DNA of 64,000 nucleotides from Clostridia bacterium. GTDB lineage: Bacteria > Bacillota > Clostridia > Oscillospirales > Acutalibacteraceae. The stretch covers positions 1-64,000 of the forward strand of contig JAGBCU010000062.1 of the NCBI GenBank assembly GCA_017937865.1, read 5' to 3'. This document shows positions 33,793-42,431 of this stretch, piece by piece; positions within the stretch are counted from its first letter, which is position 1; every line of letters begins with the position of its first letter. Below the pieces are notes generated by a model, which saw nothing but the letters and a program-made list of their open reading frames with translations, had not been told where the DNA came from and ran no database searches. Both the position numbers and the translations under genes were made by a program.

Positions 33793-35607
33793 TTAATCGT
33801 CATCAAGCTTGAGGATAGCCATAAATGCTTCCTGAGGTACTTCAACAGTACCGAATGAACGCATTCTCTTTTTACCCTCTTTTTGCTTTTCAAGAAGCTT
33901 TTTCTTACGGGTAATATCACCGCCGTAGCATTTTGCAAGAACGTCTTTTCTCATAGCCTTAACAGTTTCTCTTGCAATAACCTTACCGCCGATAGCAATC
34001 TGAATGGGGATTTCAAACATCTGTCTGGGAATGTTATCTTTAAGCTTTTCTGCAATACGTCTTGCCCTTGAATAAGCTTTATCAGAGTGAACTATAAATG
34101 AAAGGGCGTCAACAATATCACCGTTAAGCAAAACATCAAGCTTAACAAGGTTAGAACGCTTGTAATCTGCAATTACATAGTCAAGTGAAGCGTAACCCCT
34201 TGTTCTTGACTTCAGAGCATCAAAGAAGTCGTAAATAATTTCGTTCAAGGGTAAATCATATTTGATTTCAACACGGTCACCTGAAATATAGTCCATATTT
34301 TTAAAAGTACCGCGTCTTTCCTGACATAATTCCATTACAGAGCCTACGTATTCAGTAGGTGCGTATATATGAGCATCTGCAACGGGCTCTTCGCTGAAAT
34401 CGATATTTGCAGGGTCGGGATAATGAGTTGGGTTGTCAATTTCTAAAACTTCACCGTTTGTAAGGTGTATTTTATAAACAACGCTCGGAACAGTTGTAAC
34501 AAGGTCTAAATCGTACTCTCTTTCAAGTCTTTCCTGAATGATTTCAAGATGTAAAAGACCAAGGAAGCCACAACGGAAGCCGAAGCCTAAAGCACCTGAG
34601 GTTTCAGGCTCGTATGAAAGGGAAGCATCATTTAACTGTAGCTTTTCAAGTGCTTCGTGGAGATTTTCGTAGTCTGCACCGTCAGCAGGGTAAATACCGC
34701 AATAAACCATAGGTGTAGCTTTTCTGTAACCGGGAAGAGGCTCGCTTGCAGGGTTATCAGCAAGAGTTACGGTATCACCGACAACAGCATCACGAACAGT
34801 TTTAATTGAAGCGGTGATATAACCAACCTCGCCCGAACAAAGCTTGTTGCAAGGCTTAAGTGATGTTGCCTTCATCGTACCGACCTCAACAACTGTAAAT
34901 TCAGCACCTGTTGCCATCATCTTCATTGTGTCACCGGGTTTAATTGTGCCGTCAACAACTCTGACGTAAACGATAACACCTTTGTAGTTATCGTAAACAG
35001 AGTCAAATATCAAAGCCTTTAAGGGAGCATCGTCGTCACCCTCGGGGCAGGGTACAAGCTCAACGATTTGCTCAAGCACCTCTTCAACGTTTTGACCTGT
35101 TTTAGCGGAAACTCTCGGTGCAGTATCGCAAGGTATACCTATAATTTCTTCAACGTCTGCTGAAACTCTGTCAGGGTCAGCAGAGGGAAGGTCGATTTTA
35201 TTAATAACGGGTACGATTTCAAGATTGTGGTCTAACGCAAGGTAGGTGTTTGCCAAGGTCTGCGCCTCAATACCCTGAGAAGCGTCAACAATAAGTATAG
35301 CACCCTCGCAAGCGGCAAGTGACCTTGAAACCTCGTAGTTAAAGTCAACGTGACCGGGAGTATCAATTAAATTAAGCTGATAAGCCTCACCGTTTTTAGC
35401 AGTGTAATCAAGCCTTACGGCGTGAGCCTTAATTGTAATTCCTCTTTCTTTTTCAAGATCCATATCGTCAAGAATCTGTGCGGACATATCTCTTTTAGCG
35501 ACGGTATCCGTTAATTCAAGTAAGCGGTCTGCTAATGTAGATTTACCGTGGTCGATATGAGCAATGATAGAGAAATTTCGTATATTTTCTTTCTTTACTC
35601 GGGCCAT
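33793..35607 (-). CDS. lepA: Elongation factor 4 (LepA)
   Basis: Ribosome-associated translational GTPase. The 604 residues show [22 protein letters not shown] (G1, N-terminal), [11 protein letters not shown] (G2), DTPGHVDF (G3) and [13 protein letters not shown] (G4). The LepA-specific C-terminal domain ends in [22 protein letters not shown] follows AAAGGAA. It lies 21 bases after mrnC and is probably the last gene of obgE-mrnC-lepA. Confidence 0.97.
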   Translation of the reverse strand: MARVKKENIRNFSIIAHIDHGKSTLADRLLELTDTVAKRDMSAQILDDMDLEKERGITIKAHAVRLDYTAKNGEAYQLNLIDTPGHVDFNYEVSRSLAACEGAILIVDASQGIEAQTLANTYLALDHNLEIVPVINKIDLPSADPDRVSADVEEIIGIPCDTAPRVSAKTGQNVEEVLEQIVELVPCPEGDDDAPLKALIFDSVYDNYKGVIVYVRVVDGTIKPGDTMKMMATGAEFTVVEVGTMKATSLKPCNKLCSGEVGYITASIKTVRDAVVGDTVTLADNPASEPLPGYRKATPMVYCGIYPADGADYENLHEALEKLQLNDASLSYEPETSGALGFGFRCGFLGLLHLEIIQERLEREYDLDLVTTVPSVVYKIHLTNGEVLEIDNPTHYPDPANIDFSEEPVADAHIYAPTEYVGSVMELCQERRGTFKNMDYISGDRVEIKYDLPLNEIIYDFFDALKSRTRGYASLDYVIADYKRSNLVKLDVLLNGDIVDALSFIVHSDKAYSRARRIAEKLKDNIPRQMFEIPIQIAIGGKVIARETVKAMRKDVLAKCYGGDITRKKKLLEKQKEGKKRMRSFGTVEVPQEAFMAILKLDDD

Positions 35608-35628
35608 ATTTATTCCTTTCTGCAGAAA

Positions 35629-36069
35629 TTAATCATTGTTTTCTGTATGATATTTGTATGTAGATAAACGGAATAGCTCGTTTATTCTTGCGGTTTCACC
35701 GCATAAATAAAGATATCCGTATAAAGCCTCAAGACCTGTTGCATATCTGTAATCGACAGCATCTTGGTTTTTAGGTGAGTGACTGCTGTGAGCATTTCTG
35801 CCACGTTTAAAAACAGCCTCTTCGTTTTCGTTTAAAAAGGGGAGTAACTCCCTTATCATTTGTGCCTGAAAGGCAGCGTTAACGTATTTTATTGATTGCT
35901 TGTGAAGCTTGCCGGTGGGCTTGTTTTCTTCAAAAGAGAGCATTTGCCTTACAAGTAAGCTGTAAACTGCATCACCCAAAAAAGCAAGAGTTAAAGGACT
36001 ATACATTCGCGCTTTGCTTTCGGGCATAACTTCATCAAGAAATATTTTAAAATCTTCTTTAGGGGACAT
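35629..36069 (-). CDS. mrnC: Mini-ribonuclease III
   Basis: RNase III-like catalytic domain without the RNA-binding domain; in Bacillus it matures 23S rRNA. The 146 residues show LTLAFLGDAVYSLLVR with the catalytic acidic residues, FKRGRNA, and YRYATGLEALYGYLYL. ATG at 36067-36069 is chosen because GGAG lies seven bases before it. The start overlaps the obgE stop region by 11 bases. Known as a Firmicutes and cyanobacterial enzyme. Confidence 0.92.
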   Translation of the reverse strand: MSPKEDFKIFLDEVMPESKARMYSPLTLAFLGDAVYSLLVRQMLSFEENKPTGKLHKQSIKYVNAAFQAQMIRELLPFLNENEEAVFKRGRNAHSSHSPKNQDAVDYRYATGLEALYGYLYLCGETARINELFRLSTYKYHTENND

Positions 36070-37330
36070 AGTCAAACTCCAAATCATAAATACTAACAGT
36101 ATCTCCCTCGGTAATTCCGCGGTCTATAAGACTTTGAATAATACCGCTTGTCTGTAAAACGTTTTGGAAATACTGCAATGATTCATAGTCGTTTAAATCC
36201 GTTTTCATAAGAATCTTTGCAAGCCATTCAGCCTCAACGATAAATACGTCACCCTCAACGCGTATCTTATAATCCCGTTTTGCAGTTTTGAGTATATCTT
36301 TTGGTGTGATTTCTTGTTTTTCGTAAATCTTAACGGGTGGAAGCTTCTGAAGCTCTGCCGCAACCGCGTTTATGAGCTCCTGTGTGCCTTCTGCGATTGG
36401 TGCAATAATTTCGTAATATTGAAGACCTTTATCACATATATATTTTCTGAACTCTTCTCTTTGCTCGTCTGTTGCAAGGTCGATTTTGTTACCGGCAACA
36501 ATTTGAGGATATCTCGTAAGCTCTTCATTGTATTTTGCAAGCTCACTGTTAATTGCTTCAAAATCTTCAATAGGGTTTCTGCCCTCGCTACCTGCAACGT
36601 CAACAACGTGAACAAGAAGTCTGCAACGTTCTATATGACGTAAGAATTCGTGACCTAAACCGATGCCGTCGCTTGCACCCTCAATAATACCGGGAATATC
36701 AGCCATCACGAAGCTGCTTTCAGGCCCCATCCTTACAACACCGGGAACGGGGATGAGAGTAGTAAAATGATAGTCAGCTATAATAGGCTTCGCTTCACTT
36801 ACTACGGAAATCAGAGTAGATTTACCAACATTCGGGAAACCGATAAGACCAACGTCAGCTAATAACTTTAATTCGAGTGTAACGTCCCATTCTTCACCTG
36901 GGGCACCGTCTTTTGCAAAGCGGGGTACTTGCCTTGTAGCAGTAGCAAAATGAGGGTTACCCCAACCGCCTTTACCGCCTTTAGCTGCAATAAAGGTTTC
37001 CTCTTCGCTCATATCAGCCATAACGAAGCCTGTTTCGTTTTCTTTAATAACAGTACCTCTTGGTACTTTAATTATTAAATCCTCGCCACGCTTACCGTTA
37101 CAACGTGAACCACGTCCGTTTTCGCCGTTTTGAGCTTTGTATTTCCTTTTGTATCGGAAATCGGAAAGAGTAGAGAGGTTATCGTCAACCTGGAAAACTA
37201 TATTTCCGCCTCTGCCACCGTCACCGCCGTCGGGACCGCCTGCATTAACAAACTTTTCTCTGTGAAAAGCTACTGCACCGTTTCCGCCGTTACCGGCAAT
37301 AATTTTTATTTTCGCTTTATCAACAAACAT
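36059..37330 (-). CDS. obgE: GTPase ObgE/CgtA
   Basis: Ribosome-assembly and stress-linked GTPase. The 423 residues have the glycine-rich Obg domain (about 1-158, e.g. GGNGGNGAVAFHREKF), the G domain (GFPNVGKSTLISV, MADIPGIIEGASDGIGLGHEFLRHIERC, GNKIDLA) and a C-terminal OCT domain of Gram-positive type (from about 345). ATG follows AAGGACG. It is the first gene of the minus-strand operon with mrnC and lepA; a possible -10 TATAAT is at 37369-37374 on the minus strand. Confidence 0.97.
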   Translation of the reverse strand: MFVDKAKIKIIAGNGGNGAVAFHREKFVNAGGPDGGDGGRGGNIVFQVDDNLSTLSDFRYKRKYKAQNGENGRGSRCNGKRGEDLIIKVPRGTVIKENETGFVMADMSEEETFIAAKGGKGGWGNPHFATATRQVPRFAKDGAPGEEWDVTLELKLLADVGLIGFPNVGKSTLISVVSEAKPIIADYHFTTLIPVPGVVRMGPESSFVMADIPGIIEGASDGIGLGHEFLRHIERCRLLVHVVDVAGSEGRNPIEDFEAINSELAKYNEELTRYPQIVAGNKIDLATDEQREEFRKYICDKGLQYYEIIAPIAEGTQELINAVAAELQKLPPVKIYEKQEITPKDILKTAKRDYKIRVEGDVFIVEAEWLAKILMKTDLNDYESLQYFQNVLQTSGIIQSLIDRGITEGDTVSIYDLEFDYVP

Positions 37331-37603
37331 AATTAATCGTCCTTATTGATTTTTGATATATTCAATTTATTATACTATATTATTTAAAAAATATAAATAC
37401 CTTATTTAAAAAATAATAAAAAAGTATTTTTTAGATTGAATTCACTTTTTTTGTAGAACAAATATCGAACATTGAACGAACAAAGTCTATTATGTAATTG
37501 ATATTTAAGTCAATAAAATTTACTAAATTTCTATAAAAAACACGAAAAAACGGCAAAATGCTCTTGAAAGACCGTAAAAAAGGACTACAAAACAGTAAAA
37601 AAT
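37331..37603. other. AT-rich intergenic region with repeated GAACA motifs
   Basis: This stretch carries the obgE promoter side and a cluster of GAACA words around 37455-37482 (AGAACA, CGAACA, GAACGAACA). No gene with a ribosome binding site was found in it. Confidence 0.45.
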
Positions 37604-37666
37604 AGAACATTTGTGTTGACTTTTGGAAAAATGGTGCTATAATTAAATCACAAAAACAAATGTTCG
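37604..37666 (+). promoter_or_regulatory. Promoter with LexA-box-like dyads
   Basis: TTGACT (37616-37621) and TATAAT (37638-37643) are 16 bases apart. AGAACATTTGTGTT (37604-37617) overlaps the -35 box, and AAAACAAATGTTCG (37653-37666) lies just after the -10. The second matches the Bacillus SOS box CGAACATATGTTCG at 11 of 14 positions and the first at 9 of 14. SOS control is an inference. Confidence 0.5.
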
Positions 37667-37688
37667 TGTTTTGTTCGGAGGTATTATT

Positions 37689-37967
37689 ATGACATTATTT
37701 TCAATTATAAAAGTTGTTTTAGAATTATCAGCAATTGCTCTTCTTTGCTACGGTGTTTACCGTGAAAAAGATTTGATTAAGTTTGAAAGAAAAGTATTCA
37801 AATATATAAAAGCATTTGTTCTTTCATGTGCTTACAGCATCAGAGATAAATTTCAGGGCGAGAAGAAAACCGATAATGTAATATCAGTTGATACATCTGC
37901 TTATGAAGAAATGCTTGTTTCTTTAAATAAAGCTTCAAATGTTTACGATATCAGAATCGCATCTTGA
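37689..37967 (+). CDS. Small single-pass membrane protein, unknown function
   Basis: The 92-residue protein has one N-terminal membrane segment (about 2-22: TLFSIIKVVLELSAIALLC) followed by a basic stretch (REKDLIKFERKVFKYIKAF) and a polar tail, suggesting a cytoplasmic C terminus. No LysM domain, so it is not an obvious YneA. ATG 37689 follows CGGAGGT by six bases. Its promoter carries LexA-box-like dyads, so a damage-induced role is possible but unproven. Not recognised as a named family. Confidence 0.65.
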   Translation: MTLFSIIKVVLELSAIALLCYGVYREKDLIKFERKVFKYIKAFVLSCAYSIRDKFQGEKKTDNVISVDTSAYEEMLVSLNKASNVYDIRIAS

Positions 37968-38030
37968 TTTTTTGAATACTTTAATCATTAATTACATATA
38001 AGTTTAAAGGTCTCTTAGGGTGACTGCTTA

Positions 38031-38059
38031 TTGACTGTTAAAAAGAGTGATAGTATAAT
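38031..38059 (+). promoter_or_regulatory. nnrD promoter
   Basis: TTGACT (38031-38036) and TATAAT (38054-38059) are 17 bases apart, 70 bases before the nnrD start. Confidence 0.75.
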
Positions 38060-38129
38060 TAAGGAAGTACTCTTCTTGTTGGTGATGATTTTTTAAGTTT
38101 TACCGACTATATCCGATGGGAGTGGTTTT

Positions 38130-39038
38130 TTGATTAACAAATTATCTCTTGATGTAAACGGTGCTAAGAAGCTGCTACCTGAAAGAGACCTTTTTTCTAA
38201 TAAAGGTAGCTTTGGTAAGGTGCTTTTGATTTGTGGCAGTAAAAATATGGTTGGTTGTTGTTATCTTGCAACAATTGGTGCCTTAAGAAGCGGTGCAGGT
38301 CTTGTAACGTTAGCTTTTCCCGATTGCCTTTATATCCCACTTACTTCACGTCTTACTGAAAACCTCTTCTTACCGCTTTCTTGCAATGAAAACGGCTTTA
38401 TATCAAAAGAAAACACTACTTTACTTATTAAAGCAGTTAATGAATCAGAGGTTGTTATGTTAGGCTGTGGAATCGGTGTAACCGATGATACAAAAGCCGT
38501 TGTTAAAGATATTATTCTTAACTCAAAAACGCCCTTGATTTTAGATGCTGATGCTCTGAATTGTATTGCAGACTCCGTAGACATTTTATCAAAAGCCAAG
38601 TGTGATATTTTACTTACACCTCATCCTGGAGAAATGAGCAGGCTTTGCGGTAAAACCGTTTCCGAAATTCAGGAAGACAGAGAAAGCACTGCAATTGAGT
38701 TTTGCAACAAATATAAGGTTAATTTGCTTTTAAAGGGTCACGAAACTGTTATCTGCAATAAAGAGTGTACCGATATTTATATAAATAAAACAGGTAATAC
38801 AGGACTTTCCAAGGGAGGAGCAGGGGATTTACTTTCAGGTATTGTTTCAGGTCTTTTTCCCTCCATGAAAAAGGCGGGGGAATCATTGTTTTCTTCTGCT
38901 GCTTTGGGTGCGTTTATTCACGGCTTAACCTCTGATTTTTTAAAGGAGGATTTCTCCGAATACTCAATGCTTCCAACTGATTGTGCCGATGCTTTACCCG
39001 AAGTCTTTTCATTTTTGAGTAATTATATTGAGGATTAA
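38130..39038 (+). CDS. nnrD: ADP-dependent NAD(P)H-hydrate dehydratase
   Basis: Repairs hydrated NADH and NADPH. The 302 residues have the ribokinase-like fold motifs KGSFGKVLLICGSKNMVG, MLGCGIGVTDD, PLILDADALN, LLTPHPGEMSRLCG and the nucleotide/catalytic loop NTGLSKGGAGDLLSGIVSG. The N-terminal epimerase domain of fused proteins is absent. TTG start with GGGAG upstream. The end overlaps the next gene by 11 bases. Confidence 0.92.
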   Translation: MINKLSLDVNGAKKLLPERDLFSNKGSFGKVLLICGSKNMVGCCYLATIGALRSGAGLVTLAFPDCLYIPLTSRLTENLFLPLSCNENGFISKENTTLLIKAVNESEVVMLGCGIGVTDDTKAVVKDIILNSKTPLILDADALNCIADSVDILSKAKCDILLTPHPGEMSRLCGKTVSEIQEDRESTAIEFCNKYKVNLLLKGHETVICNKECTDIYINKTGNTGLSKGGAGDLLSGIVSGLFPSMKKAGESLFSSAALGAFIHGLTSDFLKEDFSEYSMLPTDCADALPEVFSFLSNYIED

Positions 39039-39513
39039 ATATATATTTGTTGCCTTTTGTTTTACATTGCTTTGTCTTACATCTTCTTGTAATACAAGTT
39101 TTTCAAACGGCAAATATCCGGAAGTCGATTTTTCAAAAGAAGTTAAAATCAATGTTGAGTATAATTTTGAAGTCTTTGATGCCTTAATAGGTTATCAGAA
39201 TGGTTGTCTTAATTTCAGATATTGTGATAATTGCGGTACAATCAGCGGTACAGAGGTTACGATTAATACTGCTGAATACGAAATTCTTGGCGATGAAATA
39301 GAGTTCAAAGGAAATATCAATAATCTTAACGACAATTTTTTACCGCTGATTGTATATAAAATGCTTTCTGATAGTAACGGAATTATAAAAACTCAAATGT
39401 ATGACGATAAAAAAGATTGTTATTATTTTGAAGAAAGTGTTTTATCGAAGTTCTTAAGACTTGAAATATATGAGAATAACGGAAAATCATCATACGTTTT
39501 AATAATTACTTGA
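39028..39513 (+). CDS. Putative exported protein, unknown function
   Basis: The 161-residue protein starts with a hydrophobic export signal ending in LTSSC, an imperfect lipobox. The rest is Asn/Tyr/Asp-rich and not recognised. The TTG start at 39028 is uncertain: no good ribosome binding site precedes it, and GAGG lies just after it, so an ATT or ATA start slightly downstream is possible. It overlaps nnrD by 11 bases and ends before a bidirectional terminator. Confidence 0.55.
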   Translation: MRIKYIFVAFCFTLLCLTSSCNTSFSNGKYPEVDFSKEVKINVEYNFEVFDALIGYQNGCLNFRYCDNCGTISGTEVTINTAEYEILGDEIEFKGNINNLNDNFLPLIVYKMLSDSNGIIKTQMYDDKKDCYYFEESVLSKFLRLEIYENNGKSSYVLIIT

Positions 39514-39527
39514 AAATAGATAAAAAG

Positions 39528-39558
39528 CATCCCATCTTCATTGTGTGAAGATGGGATG
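39528..39558. terminator. Bidirectional terminator between the exported protein gene and nagB
   Basis: CATCCCATCTTCA (39528-39540) and TGAAGATGGGATG (39546-39558) form a perfect 13-bp stem with a TTGTG loop. On the minus strand a GCTTTTTA run follows, so it mainly ends nagB. Confidence 0.9.
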
Positions 39559-39582
39559 AACTTATATACTTAAATTTATAAA

Positions 39583-40305
39583 TTAAAGAAGAGAAGCTGC
39601 TGCTTCATCAAGGAATATTTCAACGTCATTGTGGTTTTGTAAAATTGAAGCAGGAACCTGAGGCGTAACCTCGCCCTTAATCATATTACGAACAGCCTCT
39701 GCTTTTTTAGGACCTGTAGCAATAAGAACAATTTTCTTTGCTGACATAATCTGGTTAACGCCCATGGTAAGAGCGTAGTGTGGCATAGGATTTTCGTCAA
39801 AATAAATCTTGTTAGCTTCAATTGTGCTATCTGTAAGCTTTACTTTGAAAGAACCGTCTGTAAAGCTATCAGCGGGCTCGTTAAAGCCAATATGAGCGTT
39901 GTTACCGATACCGAGAAGCTGAATATCAATTCCGCCTGCTTCGTTGATTTCATTATCGTATCTTCTGCATTCTGCATCAGTGTCAGTAGCATTACCGTCA
40001 AGAAAATGAACGTTTTCTTCTAAAATATCAAGACTGTTAAAAAGCTGTTCATGCATAAATGTATAGTAGCTGTTTTTATCAGCCTTTGGTAAGTCACAGT
40101 ACTCGTCAAGGTTGTAAGTTTTTACACCCTTAAAAGAGATACCTTCTTCCTTATGCGTCTTAATAATGCTATTGTATGTAGGAATAGGAGAAGCACCTGT
40201 AGCAAGACCTAAAATACAATCAGGATTTGCCTTAACCTCGTCAGTGAAAATTTTAGCAACCGCAACACCAATTTCTTCTGCAGTTTTTAAAACTGTAACT
40301 TTCAT
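39583..40305 (-). CDS. nagB: Glucosamine-6-phosphate deaminase
   Basis: Converts glucosamine 6-phosphate to fructose 6-phosphate and ammonia. The 240 residues show LGLATGASPIPTYNSI, KTYNLDEYCDLP, LLGIGNNAHIGFNEPADSF and ALTMGVNQIM, including the catalytic Asp and His of the family. ATG follows AAAGGGTG. It has its own promoter; nagA is not in the window. Confidence 0.96.
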   Translation of the reverse strand: MKVTVLKTAEEIGVAVAKIFTDEVKANPDCILGLATGASPIPTYNSIIKTHKEEGISFKGVKTYNLDEYCDLPKADKNSYYTFMHEQLFNSLDILEENVHFLDGNATDTDAECRRYDNEINEAGGIDIQLLGIGNNAHIGFNEPADSFTDGSFKVKLTDSTIEANKIYFDENPMPHYALTMGVNQIMSAKKIVLIATGPKKAEAVRNMIKGEVTPQVPASILQNHNDVEIFLDEAAASLL

Positions 40306-40332
40306 TAAATCACCCTTTTACCTTTTTTTGCT

Positions 40333-40338
40333 ATTATA
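40333..40338 (-). promoter_or_regulatory. nagB -10 element
   Basis: On the minus strand TGTTATAAT is an extended -10, 28 bases before the nagB start. The -35 region is poor. Confidence 0.5.
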
Positions 40339-40389
40339 ACATATTAATTAAAAATTTAAAGGGAAATTCTTGATTTTCTTCTATAATTA

Positions 40390-40417
40390 TTGAAAAATTT
40401 ATAAATAATGATATAAT
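40390..40417 (+). promoter_or_regulatory. Promoter of the HAD hydrolase gene
   Basis: TTGAAA (40390-40395) and TATAAT (40412-40417) are 16 bases apart, with TG extending the -10. Confidence 0.65.
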
Positions 40418-40449
40418 TACTATTATATAGTGAGAAAACAGGTGGTTTT

Positions 40450-41058
40450 GTGGTTAAAAATATTGTTTTCGATATGGGTGGAGTTTTAATCGATTTTAAT
40501 TTTCAAAAAACTCTGAAAGAATATTTCCCTGAAAAATATCATGAGGTTTTAAACAGAGAGGTTTTTATGAATTCCGTCTGGCAAGACCTTGATGGCGGTT
40601 TTCTTCGTTCGGATGAAGCTATTGAAATGATTTTACCGAAAATTCCTGAAGAAACCCGTCAGTTAATTTCGGAAATGGTTAACGACTTTTACCCTTATAT
40701 GCCACCGTTCCCGCAGATGTATGACGTTATTAAAAGAATAAAAACAGCAGGGTATCCCGTTTATCTTTTATCTAACGCAACACCGCGTGTGTTTGACCAT
40801 TATCTCAATATCCCGTCATTAACTTTGATGGATGGTTTTTTCATTTCTGCACTCTATAAATTGAGAAAGCCACAAAGAGAAATTTATGAAGCTTTTTGCA
40901 ATAAATTCTCTCTTAAACCGGAAGAATGTTTTTTTATTGACGATATGACCTCAAATATTGAGGGAGCTAAAGACTTTGGTATGAAAGGTCACGTCTTTAA
41001 AATTACTGATATTAAAGCTCTTGAAAAAGCTTTAAATGATGAAGGTGTATTTTTTTAA
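40450..41058 (+). CDS. HAD-superfamily hydrolase (YihX-like)
   Basis: The 202 residues show motif I as FDMGGVLIDFN, motif II as YLLSNAT, the lysine in LRKPQREIYEAF and motif IV as FFIDDMTSNIEGA. The replacement of the second motif I Asp by Gly (DMGGV) is the pattern of the YihX-like group, some of which are sugar phosphatases. Substrate unknown. GTG start with CAGGTGG upstream. Confidence 0.85.
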   Translation: MVKNIVFDMGGVLIDFNFQKTLKEYFPEKYHEVLNREVFMNSVWQDLDGGFLRSDEAIEMILPKIPEETRQLISEMVNDFYPYMPPFPQMYDVIKRIKTAGYPVYLLSNATPRVFDHYLNIPSLTLMDGFFISALYKLRKPQREIYEAFCNKFSLKPEECFFIDDMTSNIEGAKDFGMKGHVFKITDIKALEKALNDEGVFF

Positions 41059-41073
41059 AACGGAGGAATTATT

Positions 41074-41832
41074 ATGAAAAAGATTATTATTTTATGCTCT
41101 GTTATTATTGCTACAGCTATAATTATTACGTGCTTTGCAGCTTGTGACGGTAAAACAGAGGATAACACAACAACTGAGCCTACAACAGAAGAAATCGTTA
41201 CTCAGATTGCTGAGGTTGAAGGCGTTAAGCTCACCGCTTTCATTGAGGATGAATACGTTTTACTTAAAAACGGTGACAAAGAGTTCCAGAAATTAATGTA
41301 TCCTATAAAAAAGAATTTTACAATTGATTTTGAGCTTGCAAAGGAAAGCTTCAATTTCGTTGATATGAACTTTGACGGCTTAGTTGATTTCTATATGGCA
41401 GTTGCTGAAAAAGACGGTAACGTTGAATTTTATTGCTGGCTCTATAATGCGACAGACAAGCAATTCGATTATTCAATTTCCCTTTCTTCACTTAAGAATA
41501 TATCTGTTGATGCTAACGAACAGATGATTTATTCTTCTGATAGCGGATATTATTATGAATACGGTTGGGTTGACGGTCAGCTTAAGGTTGTTACATCTTA
41601 TGACAAAAATGAAACTGTTCCCGAAAAGGTTACCCAAGCTTCCAACAACTTAAAGCCTAATAAAGACAATAATACAAGCTCTAACACTCAGGCAGGAGAT
41701 ACAGTTGTTGATTCCTCAAATACAACAACCGCAACCACGAATGCTCCACAAAATACAACAACTACAGCACCCGTAACAAAAGGCACTATTCAAGTTATTA
41801 CTGACACATTGCCTGAAAAAGATTGGGCATAA
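41074..41832 (+). CDS. Lipoprotein with Thr-rich tail
   Basis: The 252-residue lipoprotein has a signal peptide and lipobox CFAAC (lipid Cys near 25). A Thr/Glu-rich linker follows, then a folded region with VDMNFDGLVDFYM (FG-GAP- or calcium-loop-like) and WLYNATDKQFDYSI. A low-complexity Asn/Thr/Ser segment comes near the C terminus. The FG-GAP-like loop recalls XAC2610-type domains, but this is tentative. ATG follows GGAGGA. The next gene starts nine bases after the stop. Confidence 0.7.
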   Translation: MKKIIILCSVIIATAIIITCFAACDGKTEDNTTTEPTTEEIVTQIAEVEGVKLTAFIEDEYVLLKNGDKEFQKLMYPIKKNFTIDFELAKESFNFVDMNFDGLVDFYMAVAEKDGNVEFYCWLYNATDKQFDYSISLSSLKNISVDANEQMIYSSDSGYYYEYGWVDGQLKVVTSYDKNETVPEKVTQASNNLKPNKDNNTSSNTQAGDTVVDSSNTTTATTNAPQNTTTTAPVTKGTIQVITDTLPEKDWA

Positions 41833-41841
41833 GGAGTTTTT

Positions 41842-42165
41842 ATGGAAGAAAAGAATGTAAATGCAGTTGAAAATACTGCTGAGAATAAAAAACAGTCTAA
41901 AGATAACGACTTTCAGTTCTTTAAATGTTGCTCCGCTTCCTTAAAGAAGTTTTCTCTTATAATGTTTGTTGTCAATATATTTTTGATTCTTGTTGCAGCA
42001 GTTATAGGTATCTTCGTTTGCATCGCTTACGTAAGCATTGAAATGATATCTATTCTTGCTTTCCCGATTTTCTGCATTGTAGCAATTTTGATAATTATTG
42101 CAAGGTTTATCTCTGCATTAATATATGGCTTTGCAGAAATAGTTGAAAAGCACGAGAATAAATGA
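41842..42165 (+). CDS. Small two-TM membrane protein, unknown function
   Basis: The 107-residue protein has a polar N-terminal 35 residues, two adjacent hydrophobic segments (about 36-62 and 68-96) and a short polar tail. No family is recognised. ATG follows AAGGAG. It is the last gene before the aromatic operon leader. Confidence 0.6.
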   Translation: MEEKNVNAVENTAENKKQSKDNDFQFFKCCSASLKKFSLIMFVVNIFLILVAAVIGIFVCIAYVSIEMISILAFPIFCIVAILIIIARFISALIYGFAEIVEKHENK

Positions 42166-42211
42166 ATTGAATAAAAATTCATAATTATACGGATTTTTTT
42201 GCATTTAAGTA

Positions 42212-42240
42212 TTGACAAATAAAAAATGCAGGAGTAAAAT
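42212..42240 (+). promoter_or_regulatory. Promoter of the aromatic amino acid operon
   Basis: TTGACA (42212-42217) and TAAAAT (42235-42240) are 17 bases apart. Transcription would begin near 42247 and include the leader peptide and attenuator. Confidence 0.8.
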
Positions 42241-42271
42241 TACCCCATACTATTTGAGTGAGGTGTTACAG

Positions 42272-42343
42272 ATGTACCAAAGTTTTAATCGATTTTATTA
42301 CTTTATTAAGGATTGTCTGTACACTGCTCAAAATTGCAACTGA
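42272..42343 (+). CDS. Phe/Tyr-rich leader peptide (attenuator peptide)
   Basis: A 23-residue frame, ATG 42272 to TGA 42341-42343, with ribosome binding site GAGTGAGGTG (42256-42265) six bases before it. Phe is at positions 5, 8 and 11 and Tyr at 2, 9, 10 and 17, with an FYYF run at codons 8-11 (42293-42304). That is seven aromatic residues in 23, upstream of a Phe/Tyr pathway operon and before an intrinsic terminator. This is the classic arrangement of pheA- or trp-type attenuation, in which ribosome stalling on scarce aminoacyl-tRNA prevents termination. Peptide function is inferred from position and composition. Confidence 0.8.
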   Translation: MYQSFNRFYYFIKDCLYTAQNCN

Positions 42344-42415
42344 TTGTAATTTTAGTGATATAGACAGTCCGCATTCTGCTATGCTTTTAAAAGCATATTA
42401 GTTTGCGGATTTTTT
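42310..42415 (+). terminator. Attenuator: pause-type hairpin and intrinsic terminator
   Basis: GGATTGTCTGTACACT (42310-42325) can pair with AGTGATATAGACAGTCC (42354-42370), with an inner hairpin 42330-42339/42344-42353. The terminator pairs TCCGCA (42368-42373) with TGCGGA (42404-42409) around the perfect palindrome ATGCTTTTAAAAGCAT (42381-42396), followed by TTTTTT. An alternative pairing of ATAGACAG (42360-42367) with CTGCTAT (42376-42382) would break the terminator stem. A ribosome at the FYYF codons would cover the start of the first hairpin. No T-box consensus was seen. Confidence 0.75.
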
Positions 42416-42431
42416 ATTTGGAGGATTATTT

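Noticed and set aside
37689-37967. YneA-type SOS division inhibitor
   Set aside because: Size and membrane segment fit loosely, but there is no LysM domain and the basic stretch after the segment suggests the opposite topology. Left as unknown.
42240-42431. T-box riboswitch upstream of the aromatic operon
   Set aside because: No T-box consensus (GGTGGNACCGCG-like) is seen and the leader is short. The leader peptide explains the terminator better.
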